A stretch of 64,000 nt of DNA from DASVCS01 sp036381495. GTDB lineage: Bacteria; Gemmatimonadota; Gemmatimonadetes; Longimicrobiales; RSA9. The position numbers and the translations under genes were made by a program. The notes beneath the pieces were generated by a model that was given only the letters and a program-made list of their open reading frames with translations, ran no database searches and was not told the DNA's origin. The stretch lies in assembly GCA_036381495.1 (NCBI GenBank), contig DASVCS010000118.1:45313-109312 (forward strand), read 5' to 3'. Below are positions 1 through 7,671 of this stretch, piece by piece (the first letter of the stretch is position 1; each line of letters opens with the position of its first letter).

Positions 1-1
1 C

Positions 2-202
2 CTGGTGAGTCTGTTCGCGGTGACGGTCGCACTGATCTCGGCGATCACGTTCCTGGCGTTGGGGAAGCTGTGGCTGCTTGGTGTGGGGCTGGCGCTCTCG
101 CTGTTCCTGTTCGTGGTCGCGTTCATCATCCCGACGCATCTGCTCGAGAACCCGCTCCGACACGCGCGGGGGATCCGGCCGTCGCGCGAGGGGCCGCGGT
201 GA
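2..202 (+). CDS. small membrane protein, C-terminal part (5' end outside or at window edge)
   Basis: The reading frame is open to the left edge of the window and a GTG at position 5 could be a start, so the protein may be complete at 65 residues or the tail of a longer one. It shows two hydrophobic segments (about residues 4-20 and 26-43) followed by a basic tail, as in a small inner-membrane protein. I do not recognise a family. It ends 61 bp before meaB and a promoter-like sequence lies between them, so it is probably a separate transcription unit. Confidence 0.45.
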   Translation: MVSLFAVTVALISAITFLALGKLWLLGVGLALSLFLFVVAFIIPTHLLENPLRHARGIRPSREGPR

Positions 203-227
203 GGCGGCGGCAGGCCGGGCTCGCCGT

Positions 228-256
228 TTGACAGGCCCTGCACGTGTGGGCATCTT
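228..256 (+). promoter_or_regulatory. promoter-like sequence for meaB
   Basis: TTGACA at 228-233 is followed by a 17-bp spacer and CATCTT at 251-256. The -35 is perfect but the -10 is weak. A start just downstream would give a nearly leaderless meaB transcript. Confidence 0.35.
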
Positions 257-263
257 CCAAGCC

Positions 264-1415
264 ATGGGCGGCGACGAACTCACGGCGGCCGATCGGGATC
301 TCCTTGCGGAGTTCAGGGCGGGGAAGCGGACGGCGCTCGCGCGCGTGATCACGCGGGTCGAGAACGCGCGGCCGGGGTTCCAGGCGATCCTGAGCGAGCT
401 GCACGCCTCGCTCGGGCGCGCGCAGCGGATCGGGATCACGGGGCCGCCGGGCGCGGGGAAGTCGACGCTCGTGGCGGCGCTGGTCTCGGTGTACCGGGAG
501 CGCGGCGAAACCGTGGCCGTCGTCGCGGTGGACCCGACCTCGCCCTTCACCGGCGGCGCGCTGCTCGGCGACCGCATCCGCATGAGCGAGGTCTCGCTCG
601 ATACCGGCGTCTTCATCCGATCCATGGCCTCGCGCGGCTCGCTCGGCGGGCTGGCCGTCACCACGAAGGAGGTGGCCGATGTGCTCGACGCGTTCGGCTT
701 CGACCGGATCCTCATCGAGACGGTCGGCGTCGGGCAGTCCGAGCTGGATATCGCGGCGGCCGCGGACAGCACCGTCGTGGTCCTGGTCCCCGAGTCCGGG
801 GACTCGGTCCAGGCCATGAAGGCGGGTCTCATGGAGATCTCGGATCTCTTCGTGGTGAACAAGGCGGACCGTCCCGGCTCCGAGCGGCTCGCGCGCGAGA
901 TCGAGATGGCGCTGCGGCTGCGCAGCGGCGGCCAGGGGATGCGCGTGCCGGCGCATCACGGGGTCGACCTGGCGCGCGTGGGGCGCGCCCGGGCTGAGGA
1001 TCCAGCGGCGCGGGCTCGGATGTCCGATGCCGCGGCCCGGACCGAGGGCGATGAGCGGGATCCCCGGCCCGTGCCCGACGCCCGCGCCGGCGGCGCGGAG
1101 CCTCCGGCCGAACCGCGGCCCTGGTCGATCCCGGTGCTGCGGACGGTGGCGGAGAGCGGGGAAGGCGTGCCGGAGCTCGTCGGCGCGCTGGACGCACACA
1201 TGGCCTGGCTGTCCGGGTCGGGCGAGCTGGGACGCCGGCGGCGCGCACGGTTGGCGGAGCGCGTGCGGGAAGTGGTGCTCCGGACGTTGAAAGAATGGGT
1301 TTGGCTGGATCGCGGCGGTGAGGCGGTGCTCGAGGAGGCGCTCCCGGCGCTCGAAGCGGGGCGCGAGACGCCCTATGAACTGGCGGCGCGAATCGTGCGC
1401 GCCGCAACGGGGTAG
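264..1415 (+). CDS. meaB: MeaB/ArgK-family GTPase, acyl-CoA mutase chaperone
   Basis: This is a G3E-family P-loop GTPase that gates cobalamin loading and protects B12-dependent acyl-CoA mutases. The 383-residue product has Walker A GPPGAGKS (residues 60-67), a VDPTSPFTGGALLGDRIRM block, ETVGVGQSE as the switch region and NKAD as the guanine-specificity motif. The ATG at 264 was chosen because family similarity begins just after it; the frame stays open upstream to 78 but that part is arginine-rich noise. Between NKAD and the C-terminal dimerisation part (WSIPVLRTVAESGEGV) there is an Ala/Arg/Pro-rich insertion of about 55 residues, which makes the protein longer than the usual 320-340. It sits directly upstream of the mutase large subunit, as expected for its partner. 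Confidence 0.93.
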   Translation: MGGDELTAADRDLLAEFRAGKRTALARVITRVENARPGFQAILSELHASLGRAQRIGITGPPGAGKSTLVAALVSVYRERGETVAVVAVDPTSPFTGGALLGDRIRMSEVSLDTGVFIRSMASRGSLGGLAVTTKEVADVLDAFGFDRILIETVGVGQSELDIAAAADSTVVVLVPESGDSVQAMKAGLMEISDLFVVNKADRPGSERLAREIEMALRLRSGGQGMRVPAHHGVDLARVGRARAEDPAARARMSDAAARTEGDERDPRPVPDARAGGAEPPAEPRPWSIPVLRTVAESGEGVPELVGALDAHMAWLSGSGELGRRRRARLAERVREVVLRTLKEWVWLDRGGEAVLEEALPALEAGRETPYELAARIVRAATG

Positions 1416-1463
1416 AAGCGCCGCGCCGACGTGATACATGAACTGCACACGGGACGGCTGAGC

Positions 1464-3185
1464 ATGGGGACCACGGACCGGGATGTCGCGATGGCGGACG
1501 TTGCAGAGCAACTCCGCGAGCGTGAGCGCGAAGTGGCCGAGCTGCGGGCGCGGCTGGCCGAATGGGAGGCGGCGTACCAGCGGGTGCCGACGCGGGAGAT
1601 CGACTTCACGACCGTCTCCGGCACGCCCGTCGCGCCGCTGTACACGCCGCTCGATGCGCCGCCCGTGGAGGCGTACACGGACCGGCTCGGCTTCCCGGGC
1701 GAGTACCCGTTCACGCGCGGGCCGTACACCACGATGTACCGCACGCGGCTCTGGACGATGCGCCAGTTCGCCGGTTTCGGTACGTCGGAGGAGACGAACC
1801 GGCGCTACCACTACCTGCTCGAGCACGGGCAGACGGGGCTGAGCGTGGCGTTCGACTTCCCGACGCTGATGGGGTACGACTCGGACCATCCGCGGTCGCT
1901 GGGCGAAGTGGGGAAGTGCGGGGTGGCGATCTCGAGTCTGGCCGACATGGAGACGCTCTTCGACGGCATCCCGCTCGACCAGGTCTCGGTTTCCATGACG
2001 ATCAACGGGCCGGCCATCATCCTGTTCTGCTTCTACGTCGCGGCGGCGGAACGGCAGGGTGTGGCGGCGGAGAAGCTGCGCGGCACCGTCCAGAACGACA
2101 TCCTCAAGGAGTACATGGCGCAGCACGCGTGGATCTACCCGCCGGAGCCCGCGCTGAAGCTGATCGTCGACATGTTCGAGTGGTGCTCGGCGCACGCGCC
2201 GAAGTACAACCCGATCTCGATCAGCGGCTACCACATCCGGGAAGCCGGCTCGACCGCCGCGCAGGAGCTGGCGTACACGCTGCGCAACGGCTTCGAGTAC
2301 GTCGAGCGCGGCATCGCGCGCGGGCTCGACGTGGACGACTTCGCGCCGCGACTCTCGTTCTTCTTCGACGTCCACAACGACTTCTTCGAGGAGATCGCGA
2401 AGTTCCGTGCCGCGCGGCGGATCTGGGCGCGGCGCATGCGCGAGGTGTACGGCGCGAAGAAGGAAGAGTCATGGCGGCTGCGCACCCACGCGCAGACCGC
2501 GGGCGTGACGCTGGTGGCGCAACAGCCGGAAAACAACATCGTTCGCGTCGCATACCAGGCGCTGGCCGCGGTGCTGGGCGGCACGCAGTCGCTGCACACC
2601 AACTCGATGGATGAGACGCTGGCGCTCCCCACCGAGAAGTCGGTCCGGATCGCGCTGCGGACGCAGCAGATCCTGGCCTACGAGACCGGCGTGGCGAACA
2701 CGATCGACCCGCTCGCGGGTTCGTACTTCGTCGAGGCCATGACCGATGAGCTCGAGCGGCAGGCGGAAGCGATCTTCGCCGAGGTCGATGCGCTGGGGGG
2801 CGTGGTCCCCGGCATCGAGCAGGGCTATTTCCAGCGGGAGATCGCGCGCAGCGCCGAGCGGCAGCAGCGGGAGATCGAGGCCGGCGACCGGCTCGTGGTC
2901 GGCGTCAACGCGTTCCGGGGCGGCAACGAGGACGCGGACATCGAGATCCTGAAGGTGGGCGAGGAGGCGGAGCGGCGCCAGCGCGAGCGGCTGGCGGAGC
3001 TGCGGGCCAGGCGCGACGATGCCGAGGTCCGGGCCGCGCTGGAGCGTCTGCGGCAGGCGGGCGAGCGCGGGGAGAACGTCGTCGAACCGATGCTCGACTG
3101 CGCGCGGGCGTACTGCACGCTCTACGAGATCCGCCACGCACTCGAAGCGGTCTTCGGCAATTATCGGGAGCCGGTGTTCTTCTGA
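1464..3185 (+). CDS. icmA: B12-dependent acyl-CoA mutase large subunit, isobutyryl-CoA-mutase-like
   Basis: This is the catalytic TIM-barrel subunit of a coenzyme-B12 acyl-CoA mutase. The 573-residue length matches the split form, in which the B12 domain is a separate protein (here at 7255). CoA-channel residues are conserved (PYTTMY, RLWTMRQ), as are GLSVAFD, the NDILKEY strand and SISGYHIREAG with the active-site histidine. The two residues that select substrate differ from methylmalonyl-CoA mutase: RQYAGF reads RQFAGF (Phe102) and the carboxylate-binding Arg of EYxVRNTY is Gln220 (EYMAQHAW). Phe plus Gln is the isobutyryl-CoA mutase pair, and Ala129 argues against 2-hydroxyisobutyryl-CoA mutase. 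GTG 1431 and ATG 1491 are alternative starts. Methylmalonyl-CoA cannot be excluded without assay. An N-terminal coiled coil spans about residues 10-40. Confidence 0.85.
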   Translation: MGTTDRDVAMADVAEQLREREREVAELRARLAEWEAAYQRVPTREIDFTTVSGTPVAPLYTPLDAPPVEAYTDRLGFPGEYPFTRGPYTTMYRTRLWTMRQFAGFGTSEETNRRYHYLLEHGQTGLSVAFDFPTLMGYDSDHPRSLGEVGKCGVAISSLADMETLFDGIPLDQVSVSMTINGPAIILFCFYVAAAERQGVAAEKLRGTVQNDILKEYMAQHAWIYPPEPALKLIVDMFEWCSAHAPKYNPISISGYHIREAGSTAAQELAYTLRNGFEYVERGIARGLDVDDFAPRLSFFFDVHNDFFEEIAKFRAARRIWARRMREVYGAKKEESWRLRTHAQTAGVTLVAQQPENNIVRVAYQALAAVLGGTQSLHTNSMDETLALPTEKSVRIALRTQQILAYETGVANTIDPLAGSYFVEAMTDELERQAEAIFAEVDALGGVVPGIEQGYFQREIARSAERQQREIEAGDRLVVGVNAFRGGNEDADIEILKVGEEAERRQRERLAELRARRDDAEVRAALERLRQAGERGENVVEPMLDCARAYCTLYEIRHALEAVFGNYREPVFF

Positions 3186-3262
3186 TGCACCCACCGACGG
3201 CGGGCGTGGCCGCAGCGGGCGGCCACCGTGCCGGATCTGGAAGCAGGTGAGCGGAGGCGGCT

Positions 3263-4600
3263 CTGAGCGGTAGCGAGATCGCCTGGCGTCTCATTCTGGT
3301 CATCGTGCTCGTGCTGGCCAACGGCTTCTTCGTGGCCGCCGAGTTCGCGCTGGTCGGTGCGCGCCGCACGCGCATCGATGCGTTGGTCGAGCACGGCAAC
3401 CGGCGGGCTCGACTCGCACGTCGAGCGATCGTAAACCTCGACCACTACATCTCGGGGACCCAGCTCGGAATCACGCTCGCCTCGCTCGGTCTGGGGTGGG
3501 TCGGCGAGAGCACGGTGGCCGCCATCCTGATCCAGGCGTTCGACGGGCTGCCGCCGCCCTGGAACGTCGTGGCCAGTCACGGCGTGGCCGCGCCCGTCGC
3601 GTTCGCGTTCATCACCTTCCTGCACATCGTGCTGGGCGAACTCGCGCCGAAGTCTCTGGCGCTGCTCTTCCCGGAGCCCACGAGTCTCTGGACGGCGGGT
3701 CCGCTGATCTTCTTCTCGAAGGTTTTCGCGCCCTTCATTGCGCTGCTCAACGGTTCCGCGAACCTGCTGCTGCGGGCGCTCGGTCTCCAGGCGCCCACGG
3801 AGGTCGAGCGGGTGCACCGGCCGGAAGAGATCGAGATGCTGGTGACACAGTTGTACGAGCAGGGCGCGCTGGCGGAGGAGCCGGTCGAGATGATCCGTGG
3901 CGTCTTCGATCTTTCGGAGACCACGGCGGGCGAGGTCATGACGCCGCGCACGGACATCGCGGCGCTCCCGGTCGATGCGACCATCGACGAGGCGGCGGCG
4001 CTGATCCTCGAGAAGGGCCACTCGCGGATCCCGGTGTACGAGGAATCGCTGGACCGGATCCTCGGGATCGTCCTGGCACGAGAGGTCTGGTGGGCGCAGA
4101 AGGAGGATCGCGGCACTCTCGCCGAGCTGATCCGGCCGGTGCCGTTCGTTCCGGACAGCAAGGACATCGAGGGGTTGCTCCGCGAGATGCAGCGCGAGCG
4201 CGTCCACATGGCGGTGGTGGTCGATGAATACGGCGGCACCGCGGGGATCGTGACGATCGAGGACCTGATCGAAGAGATCGTCGGTGAGATCCGCGATGAG
4301 CACGAACAAGCCGAGCCGCTCGAGATCGAAGAGCTGCCCGGCGGCGAGGTGCTGCTGAACGGGACCGTGCCGATCTTCGAGCTGAACGAGCGCTACGGAC
4401 TCCGGCTGCCCGAGGACGAGTACACGACGATCGCCGGGTACGTGATGGGCCGCTTCGGCCGGATCCCGGGCGTCGGCGATGAGGTCGAGTTCCCCGGCGG
4501 CCGGCTCCACGTGGTCTCGATGGAGGGCCGGCGCATCGAGCGGCTCGCGCTGCGCCTCGAGTCCGCGCCGTCCGGCGCCGGCTCGACGACGCCCCGCTGA
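3263..4600 (+). CDS. CNNM/HlyC-CorC family membrane protein with CBS pair
   Basis: This is an integral membrane protein of the DUF21 (CNNM) plus CBS pair plus CorC_HlyC family, linked to Mg2+/Co2+ transport or tolerance. The N-terminal DUF21 part has several membrane segments, the first reading LVLANGFFVAAEFALVGARR. It is followed by two CBS domains (MTPRTDIAALPVDATI to VHMAVVVDEYGGTAGIVTIEDL) and a C-terminal FAD-binding-like domain ending near REL-type VEFPGGRLHVV. No ATG, GTG or TTG lies between the in-frame stop at 3248 and GTG 3305, which would start inside the first membrane helix. A CTG at 3263 lies 5 nt after GGAGG (3253-3257) and restores the usual N-terminus (LSGSEIAWR). I therefore propose a CTG start, giving 445 residues; GTG 3305 (431 residues) is the fallback. 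Confidence 0.85.
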   Translation: MSGSEIAWRLILVIVLVLANGFFVAAEFALVGARRTRIDALVEHGNRRARLARRAIVNLDHYISGTQLGITLASLGLGWVGESTVAAILIQAFDGLPPPWNVVASHGVAAPVAFAFITFLHIVLGELAPKSLALLFPEPTSLWTAGPLIFFSKVFAPFIALLNGSANLLLRALGLQAPTEVERVHRPEEIEMLVTQLYEQGALAEEPVEMIRGVFDLSETTAGEVMTPRTDIAALPVDATIDEAAALILEKGHSRIPVYEESLDRILGIVLAREVWWAQKEDRGTLAELIRPVPFVPDSKDIEGLLREMQRERVHMAVVVDEYGGTAGIVTIEDLIEEIVGEIRDEHEQAEPLEIEELPGGEVLLNGTVPIFELNERYGLRLPEDEYTTIAGYVMGRFGRIPGVGDEVEFPGGRLHVVSMEGRRIERLALRLESAPSGAGSTTPR

Positions 4601-4622
4601 ACCGCGTTCCGGGGGCGGGGCC

Positions 4623-5366
4623 GTGGCGTGGTGGCGCAATTACTTCGACGAGACCTTCTTCCGGCTGCACGAGGATCTCTTCCCCGAGCGTGAGAGCCGG
4701 CGCGAGGTCGGCGCGATCCTCGAACTGCTCGGTCTGCCCTACGGCGCCCGGGTCCTGGATCTGCCCTGCGGCTGGGGGCGCCACACGAACCTCCTCGCCG
4801 CGGCCGGCCAGACCGCGTTCGGCGCGGATCTCTCCGTCGACCTGCTGCGCCGCGCCGCGGCCGGCGCCCGCGCCGCCGGCCAACCGGCGCGCTTCGCCGC
4901 GGCCGACCTGCGCGCGCTCCCGTTCCGCGACGCGTGCTTCGATGCCGTGATCAACGTCTTCACGAGTCTCGGCCTCTTCCTCGAGGACGCCGAAGACCTC
5001 CGCGCGCTCGTCGAGACGCATCGCGTGCTCCGACGCGGCGGCCGGTTCCTGCTCGAGAGCATGCACCGCGACGACGTCGTCTGTACCTACGCCGCCCGCG
5101 ACCGCTGGACGCTCCCCAACGGTATCGAGGTCCGCGTCCGGCGCCGCTTCGACCCCGTCAGCGGGATCAGCTACGAGCGCCTGCGCTGGCGCAGGGGCGA
5201 GGAACACGGCGAGAAGCGCCACGCCCTGCGCCTGCGCACCGCCACCGAGATCCACGGGCTGCTCACCGCCGCCGGCTTCCGGGACGTCCGCTACTACGGG
5301 GACTGGACAGGCGAGCCGTTCACCCACGAGTCGCCGCGCGTGATCGCCGTGGCGACGAAGGAGTGA
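4623..5366 (+). CDS. class I SAM-dependent methyltransferase
   Basis: This 247-residue protein has a Rossmann methyltransferase fold. SAM-binding motif I is VLDLPCGWGRHTNLLA (about residues 40-55), the acidic end of strand 2 is GADLS, motif II is AADLRALPFRDACFDAVIN, and a post-motif reads LRRGGRFLLE. The substrate is not evident; methylation of a small molecule or cofactor is as likely as of a macromolecule. GTG 4623 is preceded by a G-rich stretch and starts just before the first conserved block (WWRNYFDETFF); the frame is open upstream but overlaps the CBS protein and carries no similarity. It follows the CNNM protein by 22 bp, so it may be cotranscribed. Confidence 0.8.
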   Translation: MAWWRNYFDETFFRLHEDLFPERESRREVGAILELLGLPYGARVLDLPCGWGRHTNLLAAAGQTAFGADLSVDLLRRAAAGARAAGQPARFAAADLRALPFRDACFDAVINVFTSLGLFLEDAEDLRALVETHRVLRRGGRFLLESMHRDDVVCTYAARDRWTLPNGIEVRVRRRFDPVSGISYERLRWRRGEEHGEKRHALRLRTATEIHGLLTAAGFRDVRYYGDWTGEPFTHESPRVIAVATKE

Positions 5367-5400
5367 GGCGTAGGACCGGGGCGGCGGACCGAGCGGGCGA

Positions 5401-5423
5401 CGCCGGGCCGCGAGGGCCCGGCG
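5401..5423. terminator. GC-rich hairpin between convergent genes
   Basis: A perfect 9-bp stem (5401-5409 with 5415-5423) and 5-nt loop sits between the convergent methyltransferase and beta-helix genes. There is no T-run, so a bidirectional terminator role is only plausible. Confidence 0.4.
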
Positions 5424-5526
5424 CCGCGCCGAACGACCGCCCCCGGGGGCGCTACATTACCGCCGCCTGCGCCCCCGATAGCGACAGGTCGGGGTTCCCC
5501 GGGGGCGGCGCCGTCGGTCATCGTCG

Positions 5527-6804
5527 TCACCCGCCTTCGACGCAGGTCGTGTTCGCCGCGTTCGCGGGGAAGGTGTTCGCCGCCTCGATCTGCGCCAGCG
5601 TGAGCGGCGCGATCTCGGCGTCGCGCTCGCCCAGCTCGAAGCCGCAGGTCCCCCATCCCGAGATGTCGTTGCCCTCGATGGTGAGGCCGGCGGCGTTGAC
5701 CGATTCACGGCCCCAGAGGATTCCCGACAGGCCCGTGTCCGCGATCGTGTTGTCGCGGATCACGATCGGACTCGTTGCGAGGGACTGGGCCTCACGCGTC
5801 GAGATGCCGTTGCCGCTCGGCGAGCTCACGAAGTTGTCCTCGAACGTGACGCCGCTGCACTCGCGGATGAAGACGCCCTCGGCGCCGCCGATGAAGCGGC
5901 TGTTCGTCACGGTCACGCTCTGCGAGAGACAATCCCGGAGCAGCAGGCCTTCGCCGGCCGCGGGGTCCGGGCCCACGCTCGCGATGGCGTTCACGGTCGC
6001 GGTGCCGGTGAAGCGCCGCAGCCGAACGGAGCCGGCCACGACGAGGTTGTACTCGTCCGGCGTCGCCGGGTCGCCATCGTGGTCGACGACCAGTCCGCTC
6101 AAGGTGGGGTTCTCCGCCTCGATGTCGATGTTGTCGGCGAAGCCGGAGACCACCGAGATGACCGGGCCGCCGTCGGCGCCGTCCACGCGGCTGTTGGTCA
6201 CCGTGACGCCGGAGCCGGCGACCGCGATCCCCACGCCTTCCAGCGCCGGGTCGAACGACGCGGCCGAGATCCAGCTCCGGATCCCGTAGCCGTTCAGGTC
6301 GAGCGTGATGCCGCTCGTGCCGACCACGATGCCGTTGCCCTTGGCCGGTTCGCCCGTCACCGGGTCCACCACCGGCTGCGTCGGGTCGTCGGGATCTCGG
6401 GCATCGCAGCCGAAGACCGTGCCGCCCGGCGCCGGCGTTCCGGTATCATCCAGCATCACATCGTGCTCGACCCCCGCCGGCAGCGTGAGCGTCGTGTCGG
6501 GGAGCAGCCGCACGGTCGAGCCCGCCGGCACGTCCACGAAGAGCTGGTGCGCGTACATGGTCGCGGCCGGGTCGCCCGCCTCGACCGCCGGCTCGCCGAT
6601 CAGCACGTCGCACGCCTTCGGCAGCAGGTACGCACCGGTCGAATCCTGCGGCGGCGTGTACGGCACGCGCTCGGTGATCACCGTGGCGAACCGCGGCGCC
6701 AGGACCTCCGCTCGCCGCGACTGCATCGGTACATCGGTGCAGCCGCCCGCGCCGAGGACGACAAGCGTGCACCCCGCGACGGTCACTCTCTGGATTCTTC
6801 GCAT
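5527..6804 (-). CDS. secreted right-handed parallel beta-helix protein, probable lipoprotein
   Basis: The 425-residue product begins MRRIQR with a hydrophobic segment ending GAGGC, a weak lipobox (Ala rather than Leu/Val at -3), so lipidation is possible but not certain. The middle carries NosD/pectate-lyase-like coils: repeated short units such as GITLDLNGYGI, VTVTNSRVDG, VTVTNSRFIGG and IVIRDNTIADTGLSG, each closing with Asn-rich turns. This architecture is common in surface polysaccharide-interacting or adhesin-like proteins; no catalytic residues can be named. ATG 6804 was chosen because the signal peptide follows it directly. It is convergent with the methyltransferase and divergent from the B12-binding subunit. 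Confidence 0.75.
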   Translation of the reverse strand: MRRIQRVTVAGCTLVVLGAGGCTDVPMQSRRAEVLAPRFATVITERVPYTPPQDSTGAYLLPKACDVLIGEPAVEAGDPAATMYAHQLFVDVPAGSTVRLLPDTTLTLPAGVEHDVMLDDTGTPAPGGTVFGCDARDPDDPTQPVVDPVTGEPAKGNGIVVGTSGITLDLNGYGIRSWISAASFDPALEGVGIAVAGSGVTVTNSRVDGADGGPVISVVSGFADNIDIEAENPTLSGLVVDHDGDPATPDEYNLVVAGSVRLRRFTGTATVNAIASVGPDPAAGEGLLLRDCLSQSVTVTNSRFIGGAEGVFIRECSGVTFEDNFVSSPSGNGISTREAQSLATSPIVIRDNTIADTGLSGILWGRESVNAAGLTIEGNDISGWGTCGFELGERDAEIAPLTLAQIEAANTFPANAANTTCVEGG

Positions 6805-7160
6805 CGATACGGTCCTCCACTGGAAGGTTGGCGTCGTGATGCTCGGTGGGCGCCGCTCTCCGGGCAACTCGGGTGCCGCCGCGGAAACCGCGGAGCGACG
6901 CGGTTTTGCTGTGGACCGCGCTCGGAAGCGGCACCATCGCGGTGCGGCCCATGCACCGCTTCGGTTCTGCCACGCCGGTCGGGCCGAGCGGTTGGCGTTC
7001 GTGGGCGTCTGCGACGCGCGCCGGATCGAAAGGCGTCGCGATCCCGCCGACTCCACATCCGCTCCACAGGCCTCCGGCGCGCGCCGCACGCGGCGCGGCG
7101 TGATGTCGTAATGTCGTGATATCGCGATGCCGCCCGGCCGTTGTGCGGGTGCGCACTTCC
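6805..7160. other. intergenic region between divergent genes
   Basis: This 356-bp stretch upstream of the beta-helix gene holds no gene I can support. A short imperfect tandem pattern of ATGTCGTGAT type lies near 7101-7130. No cobalamin-riboswitch element was recognised despite the neighbouring B12 gene. Confidence 0.5.
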
Positions 7161-7189
7161 TTGCCCACCCTCCGGCAGCGCAGTAGCTT
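7161..7189 (+). promoter_or_regulatory. promoter for the B12-subunit/carboxyltransferase operon
   Basis: TTGCCC at 7161-7166, a 17-bp spacer and TAGCTT at 7184-7189 match the form seen before other operons here. The predicted transcript would have a leader of about 60 nt. Confidence 0.5.
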
Positions 7190-7254
7190 CATCCGTTGTG
7201 AACGCAGACGAACGAACGATCGATCAATCGCGCATGAATAGAGGACAGACCACG

Positions 7255-7671
7255 ATGGCCGAACGGAAGATCCGCGTGCTCGTGGCCAAGCCGGGGCTGG
7301 ACGGGCACGACCGCGGCGCGAAGGTGATCGCCAGTTCCTTTCGCGATGCAGGCTTCGAGGTGATCTACACGGGCCTGCACCAGACGCCGGAGATGATCGT
7401 GAACGCGGCCGTCCAGGAGGATGTGGACGTGGTGGCGCTCTCGATCCTCTCGGGCGCGCACATGACGCTGTTTCGTCGGATCCTCGAGCTGCTGCGCGAA
7501 CAGGGCGCCGATCACATCCTGGTCACGGGTGGTGGGATCATCCCGGAGGAGGATGCGGCGGAGCTGCGCAAGATGGGCGTGGGCCGCATCTTCGGGCCCG
7601 GCACACCGACCTCGGAGCCGATCGAGTACATCCGTGGCTGGTTCGCCGAGCATGGTCAAAGCCGCGAGTAG
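7255..7671 (+). CDS. icmB: B12-binding small subunit of acyl-CoA mutase
   Basis: This 138-residue protein is a stand-alone cobalamin-binding flavodoxin-like domain. It shows the base-off/His-on signature DGHDRG (DxHxxG), followed by the SILSGAH and VTGGGIIPEED blocks that line the nucleotide tail. Its length matches the small subunits of heterodimeric mutases, including IcmB of Streptomyces (about 136 residues). Its partner is the large subunit at 1464-3185, about 4 kb away, with unrelated genes between. ATG 7255 follows a purine-rich stretch and a promoter. The last 20 nt overlap the carboxyltransferase start, so the two are translationally coupled. If the large subunit works on methylmalonyl-CoA, this would be the equivalent mcm small subunit. 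Confidence 0.9.
   Translation: MAERKIRVLVAKPGLDGHDRGAKVIASSFRDAGFEVIYTGLHQTPEMIVNAAVQEDVDVVALSILSGAHMTLFRRILELLREQGADHILVTGGGIIPEEDAAELRKMGVGRIFGPGTPTSEPIEYIRGWFAEHGQSRE

Noticed and set aside
126..2375. 749-residue open frame on the minus strand opposite meaB and the mutase, and similar long frames elsewhere (for example 7538-9262 minus, 38205-40091 minus, 51525-54350 plus)
   Set aside because: They are Arg/His-rich or Pro/Arg-rich mirror frames of well-supported genes, a common result of high GC content, and show no domain pattern.
6805..7254. Cobalamin riboswitch upstream of the B12-binding subunit
   Set aside because: No B12-box-like GCCACTG element or long structured leader was recognised; the predicted leader is only about 60 nt.
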